Positions 17,348-25,836 of a stretch of DNA of 64,000 nt are shown here, piece by piece. Origin of the DNA: Streptomyces puniciscabiei (GTDB lineage Bacteria > Actinomycetota > Actinomycetes > Streptomycetales > Streptomycetaceae). A program made the position numbers and the translations under genes. Each line of letters starts with the position of its first letter. Positions within the stretch are counted from its first letter, which is position 1. The DNA lies in NCBI RefSeq assembly GCF_006715785.1, contig NZ_VFNX01000001.1, positions 4,506,001 to 4,570,000 on the forward strand. The letters run 5' to 3'. Below the pieces are notes generated by a model that was given only the letters and a program-made list of their open reading frames with translations, made no database searches and had not been told where the DNA came from.

Positions 17348-17653
17348 GTGGACATCTCATCCGCCCAGAAGCTCGCCTGGGAGAACAAGCTCGTGAAGGG
17401 CTTCAACACCACCGACGTTTCCCTGGAGTTCGGACTTCTTACGGCCGAGGTCAGCGAAGCCTTCACCGCTTGGCGCAAGGGTCTCCCCGACCTCGGAGAA
17501 GAACTGGCCGACGTCTTCCTCTACCTAACCTCCGTGGCAGAGATGAACGGGCTGGACCTCGACTCGGAGGTCGCACGGAAGATCGAGAAAAACGTGAGGC
17601 GTACGTACGAGCGCAACGAACACGGAGCGCAGATCAGGACGAGCGGCGACTGA
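17348..17653 (+). CDS. MazG-like nucleotide pyrophosphohydrolase
   Basis: A 101-residue all-alpha NTP pyrophosphatase of the MazG-like type. It has the metal-binding pair LLTAEVSEAF (ExxE) and EELADVFLYL (ExxD), then a lysine/arginine-rich C-terminus. It would hydrolyse noncanonical or excess NTPs to NMP plus PPi. The start is GTG with GGAGG six bases upstream. Single-domain MazG-like proteins also occur in phages and islands. Confidence 0.8.
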   Translation: MDISSAQKLAWENKLVKGFNTTDVSLEFGLLTAEVSEAFTAWRKGLPDLGEELADVFLYLTSVAEMNGLDLDSEVARKIEKNVRRTYERNEHGAQIRTSGD

Positions 17654-18006
17654 GCGCTGCCCTCGCGGCTCGCGGCTACAGCCTGCCCGGTGGGTCTGGT
17701 GACCGTGCTCTCGTCCGGTCGTTCTCCCGGGGCGTTGCCTCGGTTGGAAGACACACGCGATGGGAGTGATCCTTGTGCACTGCGGCCAGCAGGTGAGCGC
17801 AGCTCCGCGCAATGATTCGTTGTCGGGCAGCGACCGGCACTGCGACGAGACCAGGCCACCCGCCGCCGACGGAGTCAGGCCCGACATAGCCGGGGCCGGG
17901 GACTGCGTGGGTCACCCTGAGTGGGGGACGATGGAGGCACGGGCAGGGAGCGCGAGCCCCTGCGCACGAGACACATCGTGACGGCACCGAGAGGGGGTGC
18001 CCCGGG
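17654..18006. other. Intergenic region, no gene seen
   Basis: No frame in these 353 bases has both a credible start and family features. It should contain the promoter of the phosphatase gene at 18007; I could not assign -10/-35 boxes. Confidence 0.5.
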
Positions 18007-20082
18007 ATGAGCCCCACGGACCCGCTGCTACCAGCCGCCAGCCAGGCGGCTCCTACCGCGCCGCCCGGTGGTCTGCTCGACGTGCTGAACGTCGCCGCCG
18101 TCGTCCTGGACGCCGACGGGCGGATCGTCCTGTGGAGCCCGCAGGCCGAGGAACTCTTCGGCTACACCCTCGACGAAGCCCTCGGACAATACGCGGGTCG
18201 GCTTCTGGTCCACGAGGAGCATCTGGACCAGGTCATCGAGCTGTTTGCCCAGGTCATGGGAGGCGGCGGCAGCTGGGCCGGAGTGTTCCCCATCCGGCAC
18301 AAGGACGGCAGCACCAAGCTGGTCGAGTTCCGCAACATGCGGCTGATGAATGATCGCAAGGACCTCTATGCCCTCGGACTGGCCTCCGACCAGGCCACGC
18401 TGCGGCGGGTCGAGCGAGACCTGGCACTGTCCACCGGGCTGGTGTCCCAGTCTCCGATCGGCCTGGTCGTCATGGACACCGATCTCCGGTACGTCGCCGT
18501 CAACCCGGCCGTGGAACGCATCGACCGTCTGTCCGCGGCCGAGCTTGTTGGCCGACACGTCCACGACGTGCTGCCGGACTTGGACACCGAGACCATCGAG
18601 GACTCGATGCGGCAGGTCCTGTCCACCGGCGTCCCGATCCTGGACCAGGAAATCGTCGGCCGCACCCCCGCCGATCCGGATCACGACCATGCCTGGTCAG
18701 TGTCCTACTACCGGCTGGAGGACCCAGGCGGCAAGGTACTCGGGGTAGCCAAATCCATCGTGGACGCCACCGACCGCCACCGCATGGCCGCCGAAGCCCA
18801 TCACGCGCGGCGACGGCTCGCCCTCATCGCCGACGCCTCCGTACTCATTGGCACCACCCTCGACCTCAACCAGACCGCCCAGGAACTCGCCAACATTGTT
18901 GTCCCCGACCTGGCCGACATCGCCGCCGTCGACGTCCTCGACACCTTCCTCACCAACCGCAGCCCCCCGCGGCCCGGTGCCCCAGCACCGTTCAGAGCAC
19001 TCGCGGTCAAAGCGGCCTACACCACCGCCGTCGATGCCGCCGACGCGGTGGGCGAACTCGCCCGCTACGACGCCGACCGTCTGGTGAGCCAGTGCGTGAC
19101 CTGCGCCGAACCGGTCCTCATCGGACACGTCGAGAACAGCGACCTGCCACGCATCGCCCGCAGCCCCCAGGCCGCCACCATCCTCGCCCGCGCCGGCCTC
19201 CACTCCTACCTCGTCGTCCCCCTCATCGCCCGCGGCAACGTGATCGGCGCCCTGGACCTGAAACGCATCCGCAACCCGCTGCCCTTCGACGAAGACGACA
19301 TGGTCCTCGCCGGCGAGCTGGCCACACGCGCCGCCGTGTCCATGGACAACGCCTGCTGGTATCAGCGCGAACGCGGCGCCGCCCTCACCCTTCAACGCAG
19401 CCTCCTGCCACAAGATCCCCCTCGACACCCAGGGCTGGAGATCGCCCACCGCTACCAGCCCGCCGCAGCCACCAGCGAAGTCGGCGGCGACTGGTTCGAC
19501 GTCATTCCCCTGCCCCGGGACAGGACCGCCCTGGTCATCGGCGACGTCATGGGCAGCGGTCTCAACGCCGCCGCCACCATGGGACAGCTCCGCAACGCCA
19601 TCCGAGCCCTCGCCGACCTTGACCTCGATCCCGCACGCCTCCTGCACCACCTCGATCGCAGCTCCACGGGCCTCGACCAGGCCATCGCCACCTGCGTCTA
19701 CGTCACCTACAACCCCCGCCGGGGACAGTGCCGCATCTCTACCGCAGGCCACCTGCCGCCCGTCCTGGTACGTCCCGGCCGGGCGCCCGAGCTGCTGGAC
19801 CTTCCCACCGGCGTTCCTCTCGGCGTCGGCGGCGTCGCCTTCCACACCACCAGGCTCCGCCTCCACCCCGGCGATCAGCTCGTCCTCTATACCGACGGCC
19901 TCGTGGAGACTCGGGACCAGCCCATCGACAGGCGCCTGGGCAAGCTCCTCGAATTGCTTGCCAGGCCCCAGCTGTCGCTGGCGAGAACCTGCGACCTGCT
20001 CCTGGGAGCCCTGCGGCAGGCCGAGCACACTGACGATGATGTTGCCCTGCTCATCGCACGAGCCCGGTCCTCTGCCGACTGA
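18007..20082 (+). CDS. PAS-PAS-GAF-SpoIIE protein phosphatase
   Basis: A 691-residue cytoplasmic signalling protein. Domains in order: PAS (about 22-115, VLDADGRIVLWSPQAEELFGYT), a second PAS (about 150-255, VVMDTDLRYVAVNPAVERI), GAF (about 275-455, LVVPLIARGNVIGALDLKRI) and a SpoIIE/PP2C-like phosphatase (about 470-690). The phosphatase has SEVGGDWFDVI and GDVMGSGLNAA for metal binding and LYTDGLVETRD near the end. Such proteins dephosphorylate anti-anti-sigma factors, which fits with the HATPase kinase at 13521. The ATG at 18007 follows GAGAGGGGG. Confidence 0.9.
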   Translation: MSPTDPLLPAASQAAPTAPPGGLLDVLNVAAVVLDADGRIVLWSPQAEELFGYTLDEALGQYAGRLLVHEEHLDQVIELFAQVMGGGGSWAGVFPIRHKDGSTKLVEFRNMRLMNDRKDLYALGLASDQATLRRVERDLALSTGLVSQSPIGLVVMDTDLRYVAVNPAVERIDRLSAAELVGRHVHDVLPDLDTETIEDSMRQVLSTGVPILDQEIVGRTPADPDHDHAWSVSYYRLEDPGGKVLGVAKSIVDATDRHRMAAEAHHARRRLALIADASVLIGTTLDLNQTAQELANIVVPDLADIAAVDVLDTFLTNRSPPRPGAPAPFRALAVKAAYTTAVDAADAVGELARYDADRLVSQCVTCAEPVLIGHVENSDLPRIARSPQAATILARAGLHSYLVVPLIARGNVIGALDLKRIRNPLPFDEDDMVLAGELATRAAVSMDNACWYQRERGAALTLQRSLLPQDPPRHPGLEIAHRYQPAAATSEVGGDWFDVIPLPRDRTALVIGDVMGSGLNAAATMGQLRNAIRALADLDLDPARLLHHLDRSSTGLDQAIATCVYVTYNPRRGQCRISTAGHLPPVLVRPGRAPELLDLPTGVPLGVGGVAFHTTRLRLHPGDQLVLYTDGLVETRDQPIDRRLGKLLELLARPQLSLARTCDLLLGALRQAEHTDDDVALLIARARSSAD

Positions 20083-20388
20083 GGCGCGATCACACCGAAA
20101 CGATCAGATTCGGGCCGCAGAGCGCGGCTGTTCTCAGAGCCCTGGGGGCGAAGGCCGCACCGTCTGCAGCGTCGACGCTGCGTATGACGACACCAGCGGC
20201 CAAGTGCGCATCACGGCAGCCGTGTTCGACCGGAGGGCGGCGCAGCGGTGAGGGGTGAAATCGTCAGGCCAGTGGGGGGAAGTGGCAGGCCGTGGTCGAC
20301 GAGGTCGCGCAGAGGCTCCGACGGTGGCGCTGGCGGATTACTCCCGGGATAGGTCAGGGATGGGCGGCTCACGCGGTGCGGCATCACG
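20083..20388. other. Intergenic region before the transposon
   Basis: About 300 bases with no supportable gene. This was the left part of the pre-insertion target; joined across one copy of CATTC to 24905 it gives no obvious intact gene, so the insertion seems to have landed in noncoding or already decayed DNA. Confidence 0.45.
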
Positions 20389-20393
20389 CATTC
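20389..20393. repeat. Target-site duplication, left copy (CATTC)
   Basis: The five bases CATTC directly precede the transposon end and are repeated exactly at 24900-24904 after its other end. Five-base duplications are typical of Tn7-like and Tn5053-like elements. Confidence 0.9.
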
Positions 20394-20460
20394 TGTCCTT
20401 TGACATCGAAGTTAGTCGGGTGCAGTGCGCTGACCTGGGGCGACTAGGTTGGATGTCAAG
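20394..20460. repeat. Left end repeats of the Tn7-like element
   Basis: The terminal inverted repeat reads TGTCCTTTGACATCGAAGTT then AGTCG from 20394. A second 20-base copy (CGACT...GATGTCAAG, 20441-20460) lies in the opposite orientation. These are presumably TnsB-binding sites. The tniQ stop codon (20456-20458) lies inside the second copy. Confidence 0.8.
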
Positions 20461-21097
20461 GGGAGGCTGACCGCTTCTTGCGCTGTCTGCCGGATCGCGT
20501 GTAGTCGATGTAGTGGCGGATGCTGTGGTATTTGACCAGGTAGTCGTGGTCGTCCATGAGCTCGATCCAGATCTGCCTCTTGTTCAGCCCTCTGCTGATC
20601 ATGTTCTCGATCAGGTCGGCGAGTTCGCCGGTGATGGGGTCGGCCAGCTGTCCCGTCTCTGTGGTGGTCAGGCGTGGGGTCTCCAGGGCGAAGCGGATAT
20701 CCCAGCAGCGGAGGTTGTAGCGCTTGGCGAGCGTGTGGATCCGTGTGCCTTTCAGGGCTTCTTGGGCGATGCGGTGCGCCAGGTCCTGGCGCCGGGCGAA
20801 GGGATTCTTCCTGGGCAGGCGGCGGCGTGGCCTGTTGGCGCCGCCCAGGGCGCTGGCGTCGGCCAGGGCGCGTTCGAGTGCCTCGGGCGAGTGGCCTGCG
20901 ACCGTGGCGAGGTGTTCGAGGAGCGGCCTGGCGAACCACTGCGGTGGGCCGGAGAGATAGCAGTGCAGGAAGCTGGGCTTGAGATGGTTGGCGCGGGCCA
21001 GGCGCCGGATGTACGAGTCGGAGGATTCTCCTAGGCAGGGGCGGAGGCGGACCGGTAGGGGTGCATACCGGGGCGGCAGTTCGCTGTTCATCGGCAT
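20456..21097 (-). CDS. tniQ: TniQ family targeting protein
   Basis: A 213-residue TniQ-family protein. The N-terminus has LPVRLRPCLGESSDSYIRRLARAN, the family's opening signature. A C-terminal HTH-like region, ALKGTRIHTLAKRYNLRCWDI, is likely DNA-binding. It lacks an obvious zinc-finger cluster. TniQ/TnsD proteins select the target or recruit TnsC. ATG 21097 overlaps the tnsC 3' end; ATG 21091 is an alternative. It is the last gene of the operon, and its stop lies in the element's terminal repeat. Confidence 0.85.
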   Translation of the reverse strand: MPMNSELPPRYAPLPVRLRPCLGESSDSYIRRLARANHLKPSFLHCYLSGPPQWFARPLLEHLATVAGHSPEALERALADASALGGANRPRRRLPRKNPFARRQDLAHRIAQEALKGTRIHTLAKRYNLRCWDIRFALETPRLTTTETGQLADPITGELADLIENMISRGLNKRQIWIELMDDHDYLVKYHSIRHYIDYTRSGRQRKKRSASP

Positions 21098-22140
21098 GTT
21101 GCGGTCTTCGTGGCCATCGAGGCGGTGGTGTGGGCGGTGTGGTCGAGCGGAATGGCCTGCAGACTCTTCTTGGTGATCTTCTCGGTGCCGGTGAGGATGG
21201 CGTCGAGGGCGGCTCCGCGGATGGCGTGTGAGAGGGATCCGATCATGCCGCCGGTGTGGTCGTGGAGGAAGCGGTCCAGGCTGGTCAGCGTGCCGGGGCG
21301 GTGGTCGTGGAGCCGGAGGGTGTCTTCCATGGTGGCGACCAGACCCTTCCATTCGCTGTTGTAGGGGAAGGGGCGGGAGGGGATCAGGGTGAAGCGGCCG
21401 GCGATCTGGGCGCCGCGTGTCCCGGACAGCAGGCTGGATTCGGCGATGTCGATGCCGGCATAGATGAAGGTGGCGGGCAGGCGCTCGGAGAAGTACTTGA
21501 GGGTGTCGGCGACTTCGGCGCCGTGGCGGCTGGTGAGTGAGATGTTGTGGAGCTCGTCGACCAGCACCAGACCGGTGCGCGTGTCGGTGCAGACACCGAC
21601 CACGGCCTCGATGATGTCGGTCATGTTCGAGCGTGCCCGCACCGGCAGTCCCAGGAAGCGGGCGAACTCGGTTGCGATCATGCGGGCCGTCGCGGCCGGC
21701 GGGACGGTGACGTAGACGACCGGGATGCGGTCGTTGACGTGTGGGTGCCGGGCCCGGTCAAGGAGTTCGTGGGAGCGTCCCAACTGGGTGATGGCGATGG
21801 TCTTTCCGGTGCCTGCGGGGCCGGAAACGATCAGCCCGCGGCGGGCGCTGATCGCGTGGCGGTTGAGCAGGACCAGCCGACGGCCGCAGATTGCCGTCTT
21901 CTCGACGAACGAGGTGGCGATCGTGAGCATGCGGGCGTGATGGTCCAGGCGGTCTTCGTCGTAGAGGTCCCGCTCGGATACTGGCATCTGCTGCCAAGCG
22001 CTCCGGGAGGCCAGGTCCGGGGGTGTGGGCGGCCCGTCGATGAACCTGTGCCATCCAGTCAGGGTGTTCAGCTGTCGGTCGGCCTCGGCGTCGGCCTCCC
22101 GCAACACGGCTTGCCGGGCTGTCAGCTTGGAGAGGGTCAC
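21088..22140 (-). CDS. tnsC: TnsC/TniB-like AAA+ ATPase
   Basis: A 350-residue AAA+ ATPase that would form the regulatory filament between TniQ and the transposase. Walker A GPAGTGKT is at residues 107-114, Walker B LVLVDELHN at about 191-199, and a sensor-like region YAGIDIAESSL follows. The start is GTG overlapping the tnsB stop. Length and motifs are closer to TniB than to E. coli TnsC (about 555 residues). Confidence 0.9.
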   Translation of the reverse strand: MTLSKLTARQAVLREADAEADRQLNTLTGWHRFIDGPPTPPDLASRSAWQQMPVSERDLYDEDRLDHHARMLTIATSFVEKTAICGRRLVLLNRHAISARRGLIVSGPAGTGKTIAITQLGRSHELLDRARHPHVNDRIPVVYVTVPPAATARMIATEFARFLGLPVRARSNMTDIIEAVVGVCTDTRTGLVLVDELHNISLTSRHGAEVADTLKYFSERLPATFIYAGIDIAESSLLSGTRGAQIAGRFTLIPSRPFPYNSEWKGLVATMEDTLRLHDHRPGTLTSLDRFLHDHTGGMIGSLSHAIRGAALDAILTGTEKITKKSLQAIPLDHTAHTTASMATKTATCR

Positions 22141-24026
22141 GGGCGCCTCCAGGGGTTGGCGAGGGGGTCGAACAGACCTAGCGGGATGACCTTGGCCGGC
22201 GAGGTGTCGGTGTCCTCATCCGTTGGTTCGCGGTCGGTCGGCGGATCGGGGATCTCCCGGTCTGGGGCGGTCGCCCGGGTGCGGGCGGCAATCCGGCGAT
22301 CTTTCTGAGACCGTTTGGCCGGAGGGTCCTTCTCATCCTGGGGGCCATCGTGGGCGCGCTGGAGCAGGGCGGCCGCCGCATCCGCGATCTGTGCCTCGTT
22401 GCCGTCCTGGACCTGTTGGCGGGCGTGGTCCCAGGCCATTTCGCCGAACGGGACGCCGACGCGGTGCAGGTGCCGCCAGAACACCGTGATCCACCGGTCC
22501 CTGTCGCCGCGGCGGTCGCGTACCCAGATCCGGGAGACGTCGTAGGGGTCGTGGTGGATCTCCCACAAGCCGTTCTTCTCTGCGATGCCGGAGCGCTGAC
22601 GGCGCAGCGGGTTCAACTCCGGGCTGTCGTAGGTGCGGTGGTTGATCTTGATGCCGTAGGCGTTGATCGCCTGCCACCGTTCCGGCAGCAACTCGACGTA
22701 GTCCTCACCGCTTAGTGCGGCCGGGACGTAGCCGCTCGACTCCAGCAGCATCGCGTACTTCTCGTTCGGCGAGAACGCCCGCCTCGGTGCGTCGGGGTCG
22801 CGCAGGGCGTCGTGCGGCCGGTTCTGCCAGACGGCGACGATCCATTCGTCCAGCAGTTCCTGCAGCTCGGGCAGCGACCACAGTGGGCCGTCCTCCAAGT
22901 GCCGGCCGCGGCGGTCCACTGACCGGCCGGTGTAGCCCGCGACGAACTGCGCGAACAGCGTCGCCACCGACCCCAGGGTCTTCTCGATCACTCCTTTCTC
23001 GAAGGGCGACGCCTTGTGTGTCGGCTGCAGCGTAATGCCCAGAAAGCGGCAGGAAGCGCGGAAGTTGTTCGAGATGAACAGCTTTCCGTGGTCGCAGACG
23101 ACCGTCTCCGGAACGATCACCGGCCTCGCCGCCGCATGCTCCAGCCGCTCGTCCAGGGCCAGCAGTCGGCGGTGCGGCAGTACCGACCTGGACATGCGCA
23201 GCGACTCCGACCAGCCCGGACGCATCAAGTCCGGCGTGATGCTGCGGGCCACCAGGGCGGAGGCGTCGGCCGCCTTGGTCGTCGGCCGCAGCACCGCCGC
23301 AGTGATCGACCTGGAAGCGATATCGACCAGCGCGGTCAACTCGACCTTCTCCGCGATGCCGTCGTCCAGCCTGACCAGGACATCCAGCGGACTGGAGTCG
23401 ATCTGCATCAGCTCGCCCGGCGCGATGGCCGGGACTTCCCCGAACGGGCCGGCCGGACGCGCATGCAGCGAGCGGCGCGTAGTGGCAGAGCCGGTCGCGT
23501 GTGTCCCGGCGGCCAGTTTGTCGAACAGCCGGTAGAGCGTGCGCTCGTGGGGCAGCTCGATGCCGTCGCCATCCTCGCCGGATGCCAGGATCTGCTTGGT
23601 CCGCCAGATGGTGAATCGGACTGTCCTTGAGGAGGCATCGGTCGTCTCGGCGATCGCTTGCCGCATCGCGTTGACCACCGCCGGCGCGATCTGGCCGAAG
23701 GGAGGCAGCTGCTTGGCCGAGCGGCCGTCGGCCAGCCCAACCAGCCCGTCGCGGTGATAGCGCTGGCGCCGCTGCTTGACGCCGCTGGCCGTCATCCGAT
23801 GGCCCGCCGCCGTCAGCTCGGCCGCCTTGGCCCGCTCGCGTTCGGCCAGCGAGTGCAGCCTGGGGTCGAACTCCGGCCGCGGCACCGCCCCTTGGGGAGC
23901 ATCCGGCGGCAGACCGTGCAGTACCTCCAAGATGTGCCCCTCCCACCAACGGGCCTGGTCAGCAGCCGTCTTAGGGAACTCCGCGATCCGGGCAGTCGGC
24001 GGAACCCGCCGCCCCTCCTCCGTCAT
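22137..24026 (-). CDS. tnsB: TnsB/TniA-like DDE transposase
   Basis: A 629-residue integrase-fold transposase that joins 3' transposon ends to the target. An N-terminal HTH region (about 70-180) precedes the rve catalytic core. The DDE triad reads D210 (MQIDSSPLDV), D312 (VVCDHGKLFI) and E348 (PFEKGVIEKT), a DX35E spacing. A Mu-type C-terminal barrel follows (NGLWEIHHDPYDVSRIWV). The acidic C-terminal tail probably contacts TnsC. Its ATG overlaps the tnsA stop. Confidence 0.93.
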   Translation of the reverse strand: MTEEGRRVPPTARIAEFPKTAADQARWWEGHILEVLHGLPPDAPQGAVPRPEFDPRLHSLAERERAKAAELTAAGHRMTASGVKQRRQRYHRDGLVGLADGRSAKQLPPFGQIAPAVVNAMRQAIAETTDASSRTVRFTIWRTKQILASGEDGDGIELPHERTLYRLFDKLAAGTHATGSATTRRSLHARPAGPFGEVPAIAPGELMQIDSSPLDVLVRLDDGIAEKVELTALVDIASRSITAAVLRPTTKAADASALVARSITPDLMRPGWSESLRMSRSVLPHRRLLALDERLEHAAARPVIVPETVVCDHGKLFISNNFRASCRFLGITLQPTHKASPFEKGVIEKTLGSVATLFAQFVAGYTGRSVDRRGRHLEDGPLWSLPELQELLDEWIVAVWQNRPHDALRDPDAPRRAFSPNEKYAMLLESSGYVPAALSGEDYVELLPERWQAINAYGIKINHRTYDSPELNPLRRQRSGIAEKNGLWEIHHDPYDVSRIWVRDRRGDRDRWITVFWRHLHRVGVPFGEMAWDHARQQVQDGNEAQIADAAAALLQRAHDGPQDEKDPPAKRSQKDRRIAARTRATAPDREIPDPPTDREPTDEDTDTSPAKVIPLGLFDPLANPWRRP

Positions 24027-24775
24027 CCGGCACCCCCACCGGCCAGGCGCACGACCGTGCGCGGCCCCAGCAGTTCGACCGCCATCCCCTCGGCGGACAA
24101 CTCCTGCTGCCACAGAAGGTGGAACAACACGGGCAGCGTCGCCAGCCGGTCGCCGACGCTGTCGGCCCCGGCCATGAGCGGTCCCGGTTGCGAGAAAACC
24201 TCCATCAGCCGGGCCGCGACCGGATGTTGCCGGCAGCGGGGGTGACGGTAACGCGACAGCCACCGCACGTTTGCCAGCAGCACCGTCTCCGGGGTCCCCA
24301 CCCGCTCGAAGCCCCACCCGGCCTCGGCGCAGGCCCGGCGCGTCACCTCGAACGCTTCGGCATCGCGCGGCGCGATGCAGTCGTCGGCGCGGACGTCGAC
24401 AACCATGGCCGAGCCATCCGCGCGGCGCACGAAGAAGTCCGGGGCATGCCGACGCTCACGCGTCCCGTCGTGCCAGTGCAGCCAGAACGGCTGGGAGGCA
24501 ACACCCACCACAGCCGGGTCGAAATCCATGAGCACGAGACGGTCCCGCTCCAGCCACGACTCGAAACCGACATGCTGCCGCGTCGTCGCCGCCCAGTACC
24601 AGCCCGGGAAATAGCGCCCTCCTGGCGGCCACCGAAACGGCCGTACCGGACGAGCATCCTCGAACCTGACCGACACACAGTCCAACAGCGGACGCCGCAG
24701 ACGCTCGCGCTTGCCCACCACACTCGACACCTCGACGTACGGTGCCGTCCCTTCCGACCCAGCCGATACCGACAT
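24023..24775 (-). CDS. tnsA: TnsA-like endonuclease subunit
   Basis: A 250-residue restriction-endonuclease-like protein for 5'-strand cleavage, giving cut-and-paste movement. Catalytic candidates are E72 (GFESWLERDRLVLMDFDP), D113 (HAPDFFVRR) and the V-D-V-R segment at 126-129, where TnsA has QxK; the lysine is replaced by arginine. The C-terminal part (130-250) would contact TnsC/TnsB. It is the first gene of the operon, 28 bases from the right-end repeats. Confidence 0.85.
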   Translation of the reverse strand: MSVSAGSEGTAPYVEVSSVVGKRERLRRPLLDCVSVRFEDARPVRPFRWPPGGRYFPGWYWAATTRQHVGFESWLERDRLVLMDFDPAVVGVASQPFWLHWHDGTRERRHAPDFFVRRADGSAMVVDVRADDCIAPRDAEAFEVTRRACAEAGWGFERVGTPETVLLANVRWLSRYRHPRCRQHPVAARLMEVFSQPGPLMAGADSVGDRLATLPVLFHLLWQQELSAEGMAVELLGPRTVVRLAGGGAG

Positions 24776-24803
24776 ACGACACCCCCAGCCTGCTCACCCC
24801 TCA

Positions 24804-24899
24804 CGACTAGATTCACTGTCAAAGAAGCCGAAACGACTGGGTTCGCTGTCAAACGCCTCGATTGGATGACAAAGCGACTGGGTTCGCTGTCAAAGGACA
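24804..24899. repeat. Right end repeats of the Tn7-like element
   Basis: Three clear 20-base copies of CGACTRGRTTCRCTGTCAAA stand at 24804, 24834 and 24875, with a degenerate one at about 24859-24873. The last runs into GGACA, the mirror of the left TGTCC. Spacings are about 30 and 41 bases. More sites on this side than on the left (two) is the asymmetry seen in Tn7-like ends. Confidence 0.85.
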
Positions 24900-24904
24900 C
24901 ATTC
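24900..24904. repeat. Target-site duplication, right copy (CATTC)
   Basis: Exact copy of the five bases at 20389-20393. Confidence 0.9.
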
Positions 24905-25623
24905 GCCTACGGCAGACGAGAAAGAGCCCCACGGGACTGGAACCACCTTCGGGACCATGTCAACGTACAACGTCCCGGAAAACGCAGCTCATAGGGAGGA
25001 GCGGGATTCTTGGCCGACTGGCAGACGGGCCGCTCACTGCGGCGGTCTTCAGCCCGCGTTACTCACATTCGCAGTCGAGGCGCCCCAAGAAGGTTCATCT
25101 GTCGAATCACCGAAGCCGAAGTTCAGGGAGGACCTGGCCCGGCGTGCGTACCGGCTTGGCCGCCTGCTCTTGCATGCAGCCAGAACCTGCGCGGGTCCGT
25201 AACTCGTCCGAAGCTAGCGCAGGTTGGCACCCCGAGGTAGGACTCGGACGGTGAACGCGGACGGAATATAGACCATGATCGGCGGTTGGCCAAAAGCACG
25301 ATCGTGGAGAGCATTGAGGGTGTTCGCATTCGGCTGTGCTTGGCGGTGGAGCCGTAGCGGACGCAGGGCAGCGCCGCAGGTTCGAGAGGAGACAAGGGCG
25401 GCTCTGACCTGCTGCTTTCTAACCTCGACAGCGTGCGCCTGCTGACGTGCGGCGACTCTTCGTGTGACGCGCTCGGTGTCGGGGTTGTCAATCCCTCCCT
25501 GTAGCGCCACGTCCCTGAGCAAGGAACTCCCGTCATGCGCCGATCTGCGATACCCCCTGCCCTTTTTCGGCTTCGGTCAGCGGCTCCCCCTTACTGGCTT
25601 GCCTTCAGCAAGCGTGTTTTGGA
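24905..25623. other. Gene-poor, apparently decayed stretch
   Basis: About 720 bases with lower coding bias than the surroundings. The only family-like signal is an HNH-nuclease-like fragment on the minus strand (25217-25330). An 81-codon plus-strand frame at 24957-25202 ending near KFREDLARRAYRLGRLLLHA is not recognised. This fits eroded sequence between two mobile modules. Confidence 0.5.
25217..25330 (-). pseudogene. Possible HNH endonuclease C-terminal fragment
   Basis: The minus-strand frame reads NANTLNALHDRAFGQPPIMV and on to FTVRVLPRG. This resembles the end of HNH restriction-type endonucleases, where NGLxLNALHDRAFDRGLI is followed by a strand. The upstream HNH core is not readable in the same frame, so it is at most a remnant. 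The call rests on about 20 residues. Confidence 0.35.
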
Positions 25624-25836
25624 GTGCGGGGTGGCCTCGTGGCGGTAGCAGTCCGACAGGGGCAGAAGCTCACGGTCGACGAGGTCTGTGCCGAGCTCCA
25701 GATCGCCCGATCGACCTTCTATGACTGGCGCCAGAAGGGGCGCGGGCCGCGCTGTATCCGACTGCCCAACGGCTCCTTGCGGATACGTCGCGACGATTTC
25801 GAAAATTGGCTTATGGATTGCGAGGACCCTTCCTGA
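25624..25836 (+). CDS. Excisionase-like HTH protein
   Basis: A small MerR/Xis-like winged-helix protein of up to 70 residues: LTVDEVCAELQIARSTFYDWRQ, then RLPNGSLRIRRDDFENWL, the usual layout of helix-turn-helix directionality factors. The start is GTG 25624 or GTG 25639. Its TGA stop shares bases with the integrase ATG (TGATG). Such proteins direct excision by the neighbouring integrase. Confidence 0.8.
   Translation: MRGGLVAVAVRQGQKLTVDEVCAELQIARSTFYDWRQKGRGPRCIRLPNGSLRIRRDDFENWLMDCEDPS

Larger units (their letters stand above)
20394..24899. mobile_element. Intact cargo-free Tn7-like transposon
   Basis: A 4506-bp element bounded by TGTCCTTTGACA at 20394 and its inverse at 24899, flanked by CATTC on both sides. 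It encodes TnsA-, TnsB-, TnsC- and TniQ-like proteins in one overlapping leftward operon. All four frames are open with key residues present. There is no cargo gene, CRISPR array or Cas gene inside. The perfect duplication and open frames suggest a recent insertion. Confidence 0.92.

Noticed and set aside
17188..17478. Minus-strand frame over the MazG-like gene with a CPEC-like start
   Set aside because: Mostly antisense to MazG and without a family pattern; not enough to call a gene.
20394..24899. CRISPR-associated transposon
   Set aside because: TniQ and TnsC are present but no Cas gene, array or guide-like repeat is seen in or near the element.
25180..25215. GAACCTGCG near 25186 as the second attachment site of the integrase
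   Set aside because: Only nine bases match the tRNA sequence and the flanks differ; chance level in GC-rich DNA.
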